This document shows positions 18,494-27,893 of a stretch of 52,554 nucleotides of DNA, in pieces. Source of the DNA: Desulfovibrio sp. An276 (lineage in GTDB: Bacteria; Desulfobacterota; Desulfovibrionia; Desulfovibrionales; Desulfovibrionaceae). Location of the stretch: NCBI RefSeq assembly GCF_002159665.1, contig NZ_NFJC01000023.1:1-52554 (forward strand), given 5' to 3'. Numbering within the stretch: position 1 is the first letter of the stretch; each line of letters begins with the position of its first letter. The position numbers and the translations under genes are program-made. Below the pieces are notes generated by a model, which had not been told where the DNA came from, searched no databases, and saw only the letters and a list, made by a program, of their open reading frames with translations.

Positions 18494-18548
18494 AGATGTA
18501 TGGAGGAGGGTTCCCGCTCGGTACATGCGAGGGAGCGCCCATATTGTC

Positions 18549-19016
18549 ATGACGGACACACAAATCGAGGTTGTCTGCGACGAGGCATTGTCCTGCGCGC
18601 AGCTTCCCCTGGCAAGACGCAGCCTTGAACCACTGCTTTCGTCCATGTGCCGGAAAGCGCTGGCCTTGCACAAAGAGGGGCTTTTGCCGGAGGTTCCAAA
18701 GGGGGTGGTTTTGGCCCTTGTGACGGACAGGGAGATGGCAGGTCTCAACCGTTCTGCCATGGGTGTGCCAGGGCCGACCAATATCCTCTCCTTTCCGGAC
18801 GGGGAGGGCACGGCAGAGCTTGCCCTGGACGTGGCGCAGCTTTTGCGCGAGGCCGTACTCTATGGCCAGACACCCGTGGATCATATGGTGCGCCTTCTTG
18901 CCCATGGCCTGGCCCATGTCTGCGGCCTGGACCACGGAGAGCACATGTGGCGCTGCCAGGAAGAGATAGAGAGTGCGGGAAAGGAGCTTTTGAGCGGCCT
19001 TCGGGCAGCTGGATAG
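18549..19016 (+). CDS. ybeY: endoribonuclease YbeY
   Basis: A 155-residue single-strand endoribonuclease involved in 16S rRNA 3' maturation and 70S ribosome quality control. The zinc site is intact: HGLAHVCGLDH matches HGxxHxxGxDH. The preceding TNILSFPDGEGT (TDVLSFP-like) strand is also typical. The ATG at 18549 gives the family's normal length; the open frame continues to 18465 but that part only overlaps the intergenic region and the end of the HD gene. The ribosome site is weak (GGGAGCG about 12 bp upstream). It ends the phoH operon and is followed by a terminator. Confidence 0.9.
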   Translation: MTDTQIEVVCDEALSCAQLPLARRSLEPLLSSMCRKALALHKEGLLPEVPKGVVLALVTDREMAGLNRSAMGVPGPTNILSFPDGEGTAELALDVAQLLREAVLYGQTPVDHMVRLLAHGLAHVCGLDHGEHMWRCQEEIESAGKELLSGLRAAG

Positions 19017-19023
19017 AATGTGC

Positions 19024-19058
19024 GGCCTTGAGGGGATGAGCCTTCGGGGCCTTTTTTT
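19024..19058 (+). terminator. terminator of the phoH-HD-ybeY operon
   Basis: An 11-bp stem including G-U pairs, GGCCTTGAGGG with CCTTCGGGGCC, is followed by seven T residues (19052-19058). It begins 8 bp after the ybeY stop. Confidence 0.7.
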
Positions 19059-19096
19059 GCGCGCGAACAAAACACAACACAAGGGGGGGGGAAGGC

Positions 19097-19837
19097 ATGC
19101 CTGAAGTCTACGAACTCGACACCGTGACGAGCGTCCTCGACGAGGTACGAAAACCCGAATGGGCGCACAGACTGAACGATTTCGACAGTATTATTGCCAG
19201 ACGCCAGACAGCCGGCAGGGGGCAGTACAGAAGAAGCTGGGACTCGTCCGAGGGCAATATCTTTGCCGCCCTGCGCCTGCCACTCGAAGGTCCCTTCCCT
19301 GGCACCGAGGCTGCCGTGGCCCTGGGTGTCCTTTTGGCCTGCGCCCTTCGGGCAGAGGGCTTTGCCTGTTTTTTGAAGTGGCCAAACGACCTTGTCCTTG
19401 CAGATTCCCTTGGCGAGGCAAGAAAGGTTTGCGGCATTCTTCTCGAAGAGCGGGAAAATGTCCTTGTGGCAGGCATTGGCATAAACGTGCTTCACGCTCC
19501 TTCGGACGATATGCTGAGGCCCGATCATGCACTCAAGGCAACGTCCCTTTTGGCAAACGATCCGCAGGGTCATGTGAAAAACATCCCAACCGCAAAGCTG
19601 TGGAAAAAGCTTGTCAATCATCTTTTTTCCTCTTACAGTCACAACTATGCCCCCTACGATTGGCACACTCCCGCGCAGGAATTGCTTTTGTGGCGCAACC
19701 GCCGCGTTGTTCTTGCAGACGGGGACGAGCGGGTAGAGGGCATTCTGCGCGGAATAGGTTTCAAGGGGGAACTTCTTCTGGAAGCGCAGGGAAGAACATT
19801 GGCCCTTTTAAGCGGGAGCATCAGGGTCGCAGGCTAG
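19097..19837 (+). CDS. birA: biotin--[acetyl-CoA-carboxylase] ligase
   Basis: A 246-residue biotin protein ligase that activates biotin to biotinyl-5'-AMP and attaches it to a lysine of carrier domains. The biotinyl-AMP loop is seen as TAGRGQYRRSW, and the strand KWPNDLVL is the second signature. The C-terminal SH3-like cap (VLADGDERVEGILRGIGFKGELLL) is present. The N-terminal DNA-binding domain of bifunctional BirA is absent, so it cannot be the biotin-operon repressor. A run of nine G with GAAGG precedes the ATG. It lies 38 bp ahead of pyruvate carboxylase, its likely substrate. Confidence 0.92.
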   Translation: MPEVYELDTVTSVLDEVRKPEWAHRLNDFDSIIARRQTAGRGQYRRSWDSSEGNIFAALRLPLEGPFPGTEAAVALGVLLACALRAEGFACFLKWPNDLVLADSLGEARKVCGILLEERENVLVAGIGINVLHAPSDDMLRPDHALKATSLLANDPQGHVKNIPTAKLWKKLVNHLFSSYSHNYAPYDWHTPAQELLLWRNRRVVLADGDERVEGILRGIGFKGELLLEAQGRTLALLSGSIRVAG

Positions 19838-19875
19838 TCCTGTGGGGCTCTAATGCGCACACACTAGGAGACGTG

Positions 19876-22800
19876 ATGGCAAACAAGACGTTCAAGGATG
19901 TTCAGGAGTACCTAAGGGGAAAGAAAATTCTGGTGGCGAACAGGGGCATTCCCGCTCGCCGCATCTGCCGCTCAATCCGTGAGCACTTCGATGCCATTGC
20001 AGCCATGACAGCCACCGATGTGGACAAGACAGCGCCTTCGGCAGCCACAGCCCAGGAGCTCATTCTGCTCGGTTCCGATCCCCGCGCCTACCTGGATATC
20101 GACACCATCGTGACCCTTGCCAAGCAGGAAGGGGTTGTTGGCATTCACCCCGGCTGGGGCTTTGCCTCGGAAGACAGCCGCTTCCCGGCCCTGTGCCGCA
20201 AGGCAGGCATTGTCTTCATCGGCGCGAGCGAGGAGGCCATGAACCTCCTTGGCAACAAGGTGCAGGCAAGGGCAGTCGCAAAACGCCTCGGCATTCCTGT
20301 TGTGCCCGGTTCCGACGGCGCTGTGGACGTGCCGACCGCAAGGAAGATCATCCAGGAGATTGGCCTTCCCATCATGCTCAAGGCAGAAGGCGGCGGCGGT
20401 GGCCGCGGCATCTTTGCCGTGCACAACGAGGAGGAGCTGGAGGACGCCTTCTTCAAGGCCTCCACCATGGCCCAGGCCTCCTTCGGCAACCCCAATCTCT
20501 TTGTGGAAAAGTTCCTGACCGACGTGCACCACATCGAGATCCAGGTTCTGGCCGACCACTACGGCAATGTCTTTGCCTTTGACGAGCGCGACTGCACTGT
20601 CCAGAGAAACAACCAGAAACTCATGGAAGTGACCCCCTCGCCCTGGAAGGGTGTCACAAGGGATCTGCGCGAAAAGCTCAAGGACTACGCGCGCCGCCTT
20701 GTGAGCGCAGTGGGCTACCATTCCCTGGCCACGGTGGAATTCCTCGTAACCAGCGACGGCACTCCCTATCTCATCGAGGTGAACACCCGCCTGCAGGTGG
20801 AGCACGGAATCACGGAATGCCGCTACGGCATCGACCTTGTGGAGGAGCAGATTGCCATAGCCTTCGGGGCAGAGCTGCGCTACAGCGAAAAGACCCTGCG
20901 TCCGAGCTATACTGCCATGCAGGTGCGCATCAATCTGGAAAATCCCCAGAACAACTTCGAGCCCAACTCCGGCCGCATCACCCGCTACGTCTCCCCTGGC
21001 GGCCCCGGCGTGCGCCTGGACTCCAACCTCTCCGCAGGCTACGAGTTCCCGCCCAACTACGACAGCGCAGGATCCCTGCTCATCGCCTTTGCCCATGACT
21101 GGGAAAAGACCCTGGGCATCATGGATCGCGCTCTCTCCGAATACATCATAGGCGGCGTGCGCACGACCATCCCCTTCTTCAAGCAGGTCATAAAGTCTCC
21201 GGAGTTCCGTTCCGGCGAAATCACCACCAATTTCGTGGGCAACCATCCGGAACTCATGTACTACGAGGACCTGGCACCCGAGGCCGAGCGTCTGGCAAGG
21301 CTCGTGGCGGAAATTTCCGCACGCGGCTACAACCCCTACGTCTCCCTTGGCGCCTACCGCTCCGTGGACACCCCGCGCCTTGGCGCCTTCAATCCGGTCC
21401 TGCCGCCCATTGACGGCGCAAAGCGCCGCAAGCCCTCGCCCTATCCGAGAGGCGATCGCGAGGCACTGCTCGATTTCATCCGCGACAGCGACTACATCCA
21501 TTTCACGGACACAACGCCCCGCGACATGACACAGTCCAACACCGGCAACCGCATGCGCCTTGCCGAGGACAGGCTCATCGGTCCCTACATGGACAACGCG
21601 GGCTACTTCTCCATCGAGAACGGCGGTGGCGCGCACTTCCATGTGGCCATGCTGGCCAACATGACCTACCCCTTCTCCGAGGCCCAGGCCTGGAACCACT
21701 TTGCGCCCAAGACATTAAAGCAGCTGCTCATCCGTTCCACCAACGTTCTGGGCTACAAGCCCCAGCCGCGCAACCTCACCCAGAAAACTGGCGAGATGGT
21801 CTGCGACAACTACCAGATCATACGCTGCTTCGATTTCCTGAACCACGCAGAGAACATGCGCCCCTTTGCGGAAGTGGTCATGAACCGCCGCGAGTGCGTG
21901 TTCGAACCAGCCATTTCCCTTTCCTGGGCCAAGGGCTTTGACGTGCAGCACTACCTTGGCGTGACAGAAAGCCTGCTCGCCATGATGGGCAGCGTCATGG
22001 GCGTGAGTGCCAAGGAAGCCTCTCGCCACATCATCCTGGGCCTCAAGGACATGGCAGGTGTGTGCCCGCCCCGCTTCATGACTGAGCTTGTGAAGGATAT
22101 CAGGAAGCAGTGGCCAGAACTTGTCCTGCACTACCACAGGCACATGACCGATGGCCTCTTCGTGCCTGCCTGCGGTGCAGCAGCTGCTGCCGGCTGCCAC
22201 ATCCTGGACGCAGCACTCGGTTCTTCTGTGCGCAGCTACGGCCAGGGCGACGTGCAGTCCCTTGTGGCCTACCTCGAGGGCGAGCTGGGACTGAAGACAA
22301 GGCTCGATCTCGACGCAATCCGCGACGCGAACTTTGTCTGCAAGCAGATCATGCCCTACTACGATCGCTACTGCTCACCCTATTTCCGCGGCGTGGACTA
22401 CGATGTGGTCAGGCACGGCATGCCTGGCGGCGCCACCTCCTCCTCGCAGGAAGGCGCCATGAAGCAGGGTCACATCCATCTTCTGCCCTACATGCTGCGC
22501 TTCCTTGAGCAGACAAGGCAGATTGTGCGCTACCACGACGTGACCCCGGGCAGCCAGATCACCTGGAACACGGCCTTCCTTGGCGTGACCGCAGCCTACA
22601 AGCGCGGCGGCGAGGAAGAGGTCAAGTACCTGCTTGAAGTCATGCAGGAAGTGAACCGCACTCCGGAAAAGTCCCTGTCTCCGGAAATGCGCCACGCACG
22701 CTTAAGCATCTACCAGGACTGCAACGACGCCTTCCGCGACCTTCTGCTCGGAAAGTTCGGAAAGCTCCCCCTGGGCTTCCCCCCGGACTGGGTCTATGAG

Positions 22801-23583
22801 AGCGCCTTTGGCAGCGAGTGGCGCAAGGCCATTGCCTCGCGCACCGAGGTCTCCCCTCTCGAGCTTCTCTCCGACGTGGATATCGACAAGGAGCGCGAGG
22901 AGTGCACGCGTCTTTTGAAGCGCAAGCCCCTCTCCGAGGAGTTCATAATGTATCTGAACTTCCCGGGCGATGCCCTGAAGACCATTCAGTTCCAGGCCCG
23001 CTTTGGCAACCCCAACTGCCTGCCCCTGAACGTGTGGTTCGAGGGTCTTGAGGTGGGCCAGAGCGTCAACTTCCAGGACAGCGGCGGCAAGCCCCATACC
23101 CTGCAGATATTGCACATCTCCAGGCCCAACGAGGACGGCACAAGCGAGGTGCGCTACGTTCTGGACTCCGAATTTTTGAACACCGGTGTCCAGCTTGTGG
23201 AACCCACCCAGGGCGGATCCAAGGGTGTGCCCATGGCCGATCCCAACAACATCTACCAGGTTCCAAGCCCGAGCAACGGCGATTTGTGGGTCATGTACGT
23301 GGCCCCTGGCGACGTTGTGACCAAGGGCGAGGAAATCTTCAACGTTTCCATCATGAAGCAGGAAAAGGCCGTGCTCTCGCCTGTTGACGGCATAGTCAAG
23401 CGCGTGCTCAAGACTGCGGACTTCAAGGAAAACAAGAAAATGGTACCCGTGCGCGAGGGCGAGCTCCTTGTGGAACTCGCGCCGGCTCCGCGCCTGTGCC
23501 CCAACAAGGCCTGCCACCACCCGCTTACGGATCCGGAGGCCCACTTCTGCCCCAAGTGCGGCATGAAGCTGGACGAGGATTAG
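19876..23583 (+). CDS. pyc: pyruvate carboxylase
   Basis: A 1235-residue single-chain pyruvate carboxylase making oxaloacetate from pyruvate, bicarbonate and ATP. Order: biotin carboxylase (about 1-460; GGGGGRGIF and EVNTRLQVEHGITE), carboxyltransferase (about 530-1010; FTDTTPRDMTQSN, LKDMAGV with the family's carboxylated Lys, HYHRH metal site), linker, biotin carrier. The biotinylated residue would be Lys1161 in SIMKQE; Gln replaces the usual second Met. After the carrier the protein runs on into a zinc ribbon, C1208-x4-C1213 and C1225-x2-C1228, which the standard enzyme does not have. The ATG at 19876 is supported by AGGAG 6 bp upstream; a longer open frame from 19159 is a shadow over birA. 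It is followed by a terminator and ppsA. Confidence 0.95.
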   Translation: MANKTFKDVQEYLRGKKILVANRGIPARRICRSIREHFDAIAAMTATDVDKTAPSAATAQELILLGSDPRAYLDIDTIVTLAKQEGVVGIHPGWGFASEDSRFPALCRKAGIVFIGASEEAMNLLGNKVQARAVAKRLGIPVVPGSDGAVDVPTARKIIQEIGLPIMLKAEGGGGGRGIFAVHNEEELEDAFFKASTMAQASFGNPNLFVEKFLTDVHHIEIQVLADHYGNVFAFDERDCTVQRNNQKLMEVTPSPWKGVTRDLREKLKDYARRLVSAVGYHSLATVEFLVTSDGTPYLIEVNTRLQVEHGITECRYGIDLVEEQIAIAFGAELRYSEKTLRPSYTAMQVRINLENPQNNFEPNSGRITRYVSPGGPGVRLDSNLSAGYEFPPNYDSAGSLLIAFAHDWEKTLGIMDRALSEYIIGGVRTTIPFFKQVIKSPEFRSGEITTNFVGNHPELMYYEDLAPEAERLARLVAEISARGYNPYVSLGAYRSVDTPRLGAFNPVLPPIDGAKRRKPSPYPRGDREALLDFIRDSDYIHFTDTTPRDMTQSNTGNRMRLAEDRLIGPYMDNAGYFSIENGGGAHFHVAMLANMTYPFSEAQAWNHFAPKTLKQLLIRSTNVLGYKPQPRNLTQKTGEMVCDNYQIIRCFDFLNHAENMRPFAEVVMNRRECVFEPAISLSWAKGFDVQHYLGVTESLLAMMGSVMGVSAKEASRHIILGLKDMAGVCPPRFMTELVKDIRKQWPELVLHYHRHMTDGLFVPACGAAAAAGCHILDAALGSSVRSYGQGDVQSLVAYLEGELGLKTRLDLDAIRDANFVCKQIMPYYDRYCSPYFRGVDYDVVRHGMPGGATSSSQEGAMKQGHIHLLPYMLRFLEQTRQIVRYHDVTPGSQITWNTAFLGVTAAYKRGGEEEVKYLLEVMQEVNRTPEKSLSPEMRHARLSIYQDCNDAFRDLLLGKFGKLPLGFPPDWVYESAFGSEWRKAIASRTEVSPLELLSDVDIDKEREECTRLLKRKPLSEEFIMYLNFPGDALKTIQFQARFGNPNCLPLNVWFEGLEVGQSVNFQDSGGKPHTLQILHISRPNEDGTSEVRYVLDSEFLNTGVQLVEPTQGGSKGVPMADPNNIYQVPSPSNGDLWVMYVAPGDVVTKGEEIFNVSIMKQEKAVLSPVDGIVKRVLKTADFKENKKMVPVREGELLVELAPAPRLCPNKACHHPLTDPEAHFCPKCGMKLDED

Positions 23584-23626
23584 AAAAGGACAGGTCGGCG
23601 CACAAAACATCTTAGCCGGCTTTTTT

Positions 23627-23663
23627 GGGGGAGCTTGGCCTGAAGGGTAAGCTCCCCTTTTTT
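23627..23663 (+). terminator. terminator downstream of pyc
   Basis: GGGGGAGCTT (23627-23636) pairs with AAGCTCCCC (23649-23657) and is followed by six T. It lies 44 bp after the pyc stop and separates pyc from ppsA, so ppsA should have its own promoter. Confidence 0.8.
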
Positions 23664-23676
23664 GCCTTGCCGCTTT

Positions 23677-23690
23677 TCCATATATATGGA
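23677..23690. promoter_or_regulatory. palindrome upstream of ppsA
   Basis: TCCATATATATGGA is a perfect 14-bp palindrome in the pyc-ppsA gap, about 190 bp before the ppsA start and just after the terminator. It may be an operator controlling ppsA; the AT-rich centre could also serve as part of a -10 region. Confidence 0.35.
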
Positions 23691-23881
23691 CAGTTCCGGC
23701 AATGCCATGTATAAGGAAAGAGCCTGTTCCAAGGCCTTTTTCAGGTCTTTTTGCCGGCTTTTTCAAAACGCCATCTGGCCCGTCTCCGCTGAACCGGAAT
23801 AGACTGCATAGCAAAGGGGCATGCACACTGCATTGCCTGCCAGATATCACAAGCCACGTGTTCCATAATCCGGAGGAAATC

Positions 23882-26800
23882 ATGGTCAAACAAACGTCCG
23901 CGCAGACGGAGGCCCCCAAGGGAACTTCGTCGCCTGAGGCCATTAGAAAGCAACTGGTACTGACAGGAGCGGATATTGTTCAGCTCGGGGAAAGTGCCGA
24001 ACTGCTTGTCGGCGGCAAGAACTACAACACCGCCATCATCAGCGAGATCAAGGAGATCCAGGCTCCGCACTTCAGGGCCATTTCCTCTGTGGCCTTCCAT
24101 CGTGTTCTGGACGAATGCAAGGTCAACAGCCGTCTTGTCCGCGCTGTTGTGGACCGTGAGTACGGCCGCATCGACTGGAACGATCCTGTTATCAACAGTG
24201 ACCCCGACTATCTGCAGAAACTGGTCCGTCGCCTGGGCAAGCAGATCCGCGAGACCATAGCCGAGGAGCAGGATCCCGGCTCCACCAAACTGCGCACCTT
24301 CATCAACAATGTGGTCGAAGGCTTTGCAACCTCCCCCGAAGGCATTGACCAGCTGCGCAAGCGTTCCGTCATGGTGCAGGCAGCCATCCTCTCCACTCCG
24401 CTTCCGCCCGAGGTCGACGCGGCAGTGCGCAGCGCCTACAAGGCCATCTGCGACGCCAACGAGGACGAGATGGTGCCGGTTGCCGTGCGTTCCTCCGCTG
24501 CAGGCGAGGACTCCCGCAAGAAGGCCTTCGCCGGCCTGCAGGACACCTATCTCAACATGGTCGGCCCGGACAACGTTGCCGAAGCCTACCACTGGGACTG
24601 CGCTTCCGCCTACAACCTGCGCTCCATGACCTACCGCCGCGAAGCCATTTCCGACGCCATTGCCAAGGCCGACGAGCTCGGCGACGAGAGCATTGGCGAG
24701 GCCGCAAAGAAGGAATGGGCCATCGAGGGCACATCGCTTTCCGTCTGCATCATGCAGATGATCAATCCCGTTGTCTCCGGTACGGCCTTTGCTGCGGACA
24801 CAGCCACGGGCTGCCGCGGCACGGATCGCAAGGATCTTGTCTCCATCGACGCAAGCTATGGCCTCGGCGAGGCAGTCGTGGGCGGCAAGGTGACCCCGGA
24901 CAAGCTGTACGTGTTTACCAGGGATGACGGCCAGGAAGTCATCATCCGCCAGATGGGCTGCAAGGACATGCGCATTGTCTACGACGAGCGCGGCGGCACC
25001 CGCGAGGAAGAGGTTCCGGAACTGGAATCCCTGCGCTGGGCCCTGTCCCTGTCCCAGGCCTCCACTGTTGCACGCGGCGTGCGCGCAGTGAGCAAGGCCT
25101 ACGGCGGCATCATCATGGACACGGAGTTCTGCATCGACGCCAAGGACAAGCTGTGGTTCGTGCAGGCCCGTCCGGAAACCCGCTGGAACGACGAGCTCGA
25201 AAAGCACCCCAACACCATCTTCATGCACCGCCGCGAGGTGGATGAGAAGGCCGCAGCCGAGGCCGAGGTCCTGCTCGAGGGCAACGGTGCCTCCCGCGGC
25301 GCAGGCCATGGCACTGTCCGCTTCCTGCGTTCCGCCCTTGAGCTTAACAAGGTCAACAAGGGCGACGTCCTGGCAGCAGAGCGCACGGACCCCGATATGG
25401 TACCCGGCATGCGCATTGCCACGGCCATCATGGCCGATGTGGGCGGCGACACCTCCCACGCAGCCATCACCTCCCGCGAACTGGGCATCCCGGCTGTCAT
25501 CGGCATTCAGCGCATTGACTCCATCCGTTCCCTGGACGGCGTGGAAGTGACTGTCGACGGCACCCGCGGCCGCGTTTACAGGGGCCTTCTGCCCCTGCAC
25601 GAGGTCGGCGGCGAGCTCGACGTGTCGAAACTGCCCGAAACCAAGGCTCGCGTGGGCCTTGTTTTGGCAGACGTCTCCCAGGCACTCTTCCTCTCCCGCC
25701 TGCGCAACTTCCCCCGCTTCAAGGTTGGCCTTTTGCGCGCGGAATTCATGCTGGGCAACATCAGCGTCCATCCCCAGGCCCTGGAAGCCTTTGACAACGG
25801 CGAGCTCGACAGCATCGTGCAGGTGCACATGAACGAGCTTGAAGGACGTCTGTCCAAGGTTATAGCCAGCCAGATGGAGGCAGGCCTCATTGTCTTCGAC
25901 TTCAATCTGCGCCAGTACGTGGGCGAGCTCACAGGGCTCACCAGGAAGATGCAGAAGATGGCCGAGGAAGACAGGGGCATGAACGCGGACGAAATCCTGC
26001 TTCTGCACCGCAGGATGCGTGAGGTCGACCACAAGCTGGACGAATACCTCGAAAACGCCACCCGCCATCTCACCACCCTCAAGACCTCGCAGGATCTGGC
26101 AGAGCACGTGAAGTGCATCATGGGCTACGACGACGAGCTTGCGAAGTGCAATCCCGCGGATCCGGAAGGCTCCAAGCGCATTTCCGAAATCAACGCGGAC
26201 ATTGCCGATCATGTGGCAAGGTGCAAGGACAATCCTGTCATCACCGACCACATTGCCAATATCGCAAAGCTGCGCAACGAGGTCAGCCTGCGCGTGGGTC
26301 TCAAGAAGGAAATGGACGAGATGCGCGATCTGCCCAAGACAATCGCGAACATCATCAAGGCCCGCGGCTACCGTTCCGGCAAGGAGCACTACGTGCAAAC
26401 CCTTGCCCAGAACCTTGCCCTCTTCGCCATGGCCTTCTACGGCAAGAAGATCGTCTACAGAACCACGGACTTCAAGTCGAACGAATACCGCAACCTTGTG
26501 GGCGGCAATCTCTTCGAACAGCACGAAGCCAACCCCATGCTGGGCTACCGCGGCGTGTCCCGCAACATTCACGACTGGGAACTCGAAGCCTTCAAGACCG
26601 CACGCAGCGTCTTTGGTGCCAGCAACCTGCAGCTCATGCTGCCCTTCGTGCGTACCCTTGAGGAAGCCCGCGCCATGCGTCAGTACCTCGCCAATGTCCA
26701 CGATATGGTGAGCGGCAAGGACGGCCTCAAGATCATCATGATGTCGGAAATCCCCTCCAACGCCATCATTTCCAAGGAGTTCATCGAGGAGTTCGACGGC

Positions 26801-27454
26801 TTCTCCATCGGCTCAAACGACATGACCCAGATGGTGCTGGCAACGGACCGCGACAACGCGCGTCTGCAGCGCATCTACGACGAAGAGGATCCGGCAGTCG
26901 TGTGGACCATTCTGGCCAGCATCTTCACGGGCCAGAAGTGGAAGAAGGAAGTGGGCTTCTGCGGCCAGGGCGTGTCCAACAGCGTCATCATCCGTGGCGT
27001 TGTGGCCATTGCCGGCATCGCGTCCGCCTCGGTTGTGCCAGACACCTACGCCCAGACAGTGCACGACATCCACGAAGTGGAGCAGGAAAACATTCCTTTG
27101 TCGAAGCTTGGCGAATGGCTCTCGAAGCAGCACTACGAACGCCTTGCAAAGCTGCTTGAGGAGAATGGCTACGGTCACATCCTGAAGCGCTACAACGCAG
27201 CAAGCGATCTGCAGGAATGGTACGATGGCGAGCAGAGCCGCCGCTTCCAGCAGCTGCGCGAGCACCTTGGCTCGGCCAAGGAAGCCTTCTACCGCACGGA
27301 ACTGGAAAACTTCCGCAACATCTTCCACAAGGCAGTTATCTACGCCACCTGGGATTGGTCGCGCACAGTGGAGGACGCTCTGCACCATGCGGGCTTCGCC
27401 ACCTTCGAGGAGCAGGCCCAGGCTCTGGAAGAATACCGCAAGCTTGACTTCTAG
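23882..27454 (+). CDS. ppsA: phosphoenolpyruvate synthase-like PEP/pyruvate-binding enzyme
   Basis: A 1190-residue enzyme expected to make PEP from pyruvate and ATP (pyruvate, water dikinase). The N-terminal ATP-grasp part includes VAVRSSAAGEDSRKKAFAG and FVQARPE. The swivelling phosphohistidine is His526 in GGDTSHAAITS. The C-terminal PEP/pyruvate barrel has SIGSNDMTQMVLATDRD and the catalytic Cys1027 in GFCGQG. His and Cys are about 500 residues apart against about 330 in the E. coli enzyme; the extra part is a helical, charged insert (about 640-860). GGAGG lies 6 bp before the ATG. Together with pyc it provides two routes from pyruvate to C3/C4 precursors. Confidence 0.88.
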   Translation: MVKQTSAQTEAPKGTSSPEAIRKQLVLTGADIVQLGESAELLVGGKNYNTAIISEIKEIQAPHFRAISSVAFHRVLDECKVNSRLVRAVVDREYGRIDWNDPVINSDPDYLQKLVRRLGKQIRETIAEEQDPGSTKLRTFINNVVEGFATSPEGIDQLRKRSVMVQAAILSTPLPPEVDAAVRSAYKAICDANEDEMVPVAVRSSAAGEDSRKKAFAGLQDTYLNMVGPDNVAEAYHWDCASAYNLRSMTYRREAISDAIAKADELGDESIGEAAKKEWAIEGTSLSVCIMQMINPVVSGTAFAADTATGCRGTDRKDLVSIDASYGLGEAVVGGKVTPDKLYVFTRDDGQEVIIRQMGCKDMRIVYDERGGTREEEVPELESLRWALSLSQASTVARGVRAVSKAYGGIIMDTEFCIDAKDKLWFVQARPETRWNDELEKHPNTIFMHRREVDEKAAAEAEVLLEGNGASRGAGHGTVRFLRSALELNKVNKGDVLAAERTDPDMVPGMRIATAIMADVGGDTSHAAITSRELGIPAVIGIQRIDSIRSLDGVEVTVDGTRGRVYRGLLPLHEVGGELDVSKLPETKARVGLVLADVSQALFLSRLRNFPRFKVGLLRAEFMLGNISVHPQALEAFDNGELDSIVQVHMNELEGRLSKVIASQMEAGLIVFDFNLRQYVGELTGLTRKMQKMAEEDRGMNADEILLLHRRMREVDHKLDEYLENATRHLTTLKTSQDLAEHVKCIMGYDDELAKCNPADPEGSKRISEINADIADHVARCKDNPVITDHIANIAKLRNEVSLRVGLKKEMDEMRDLPKTIANIIKARGYRSGKEHYVQTLAQNLALFAMAFYGKKIVYRTTDFKSNEYRNLVGGNLFEQHEANPMLGYRGVSRNIHDWELEAFKTARSVFGASNLQLMLPFVRTLEEARAMRQYLANVHDMVSGKDGLKIIMMSEIPSNAIISKEFIEEFDGFSIGSNDMTQMVLATDRDNARLQRIYDEEDPAVVWTILASIFTGQKWKKEVGFCGQGVSNSVIIRGVVAIAGIASASVVPDTYAQTVHDIHEVEQENIPLSKLGEWLSKQHYERLAKLLEENGYGHILKRYNAASDLQEWYDGEQSRRFQQLREHLGSAKEAFYRTELENFRNIFHKAVIYATWDWSRTVEDALHHAGFATFEEQAQALEEYRKLDF

Positions 27455-27482
27455 TTCGGCATACGGCCTCTGAAATATACAA

Positions 27483-27523
27483 GGGGGGATTTGGCAGACG
27501 CTGTCTGCCATATCTCCCCTTTG
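27483..27523 (+). terminator. terminator downstream of ppsA
   Basis: A long imperfect hairpin: GGGGGGAT plus GGCAGAC (27493-27499) pairs with GTCTGCC (27503-27509) plus ATCTCCCC, ending in TTT. It lies about 30 bp after the ppsA stop. Confidence 0.7.
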
Positions 27524-27893
27524 TCATACGCAAAGCCCCTTTGCAGGCACGCAATGTGACAAAAGCGTTGCGACTTTTGCAAAAGTCTTCGCCCTGTCAC
27601 GGAATGTCATCCATCTTGTGAAAAAGGGTACATTTTTTCTTTTGCCTTTTGGGCGCATGGGGAGTAGACTTGTGAAAACGCCTGTTTCCGGGACAGCGTG
27701 TCTTGAGGCTCTCTTCTTCAGCCAAAAACGCATTCACCCCAAGTCCCACTCTCGTTTGTGAAAGCGCAGGACGCGAAGGGAATACGGAACAGAAAACGTT
27801 TTTTCGAAGGCATACAAAGATCGTCACAGGGACCAGGGGTCCCATAATCATACCCGTCATTCTTAATCATCACCATTTGCAGGAGCTTTTTTT
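27524..27893. other. ppsA-galU intergenic region with palindrome
   Basis: No gene is seen in these 370 bp. GACTTTTGCAAAAGTC (27572-27587) is a perfect 16-bp palindrome. The sequence then has several A/T tracts near 27620-27660 that could hold the galU promoter, but no strong -35/-10 pair stands out. The ribosome site of galU (AGGAG) is at the right end. Confidence 0.5.

Noticed and set aside
19972..21699. A 575-codon minus-strand frame opposite pyc
   Set aside because: It is antisense to conserved biotin carboxylase sequence, with no ribosome site and no recognisable product.
23741..26701. A 986-codon open frame on the minus strand opposite ppsA
   Set aside because: It mirrors the strong codon bias of ppsA, has no family resemblance, and repeats Val/Leu/Gly/His composition typical of antisense shadows.
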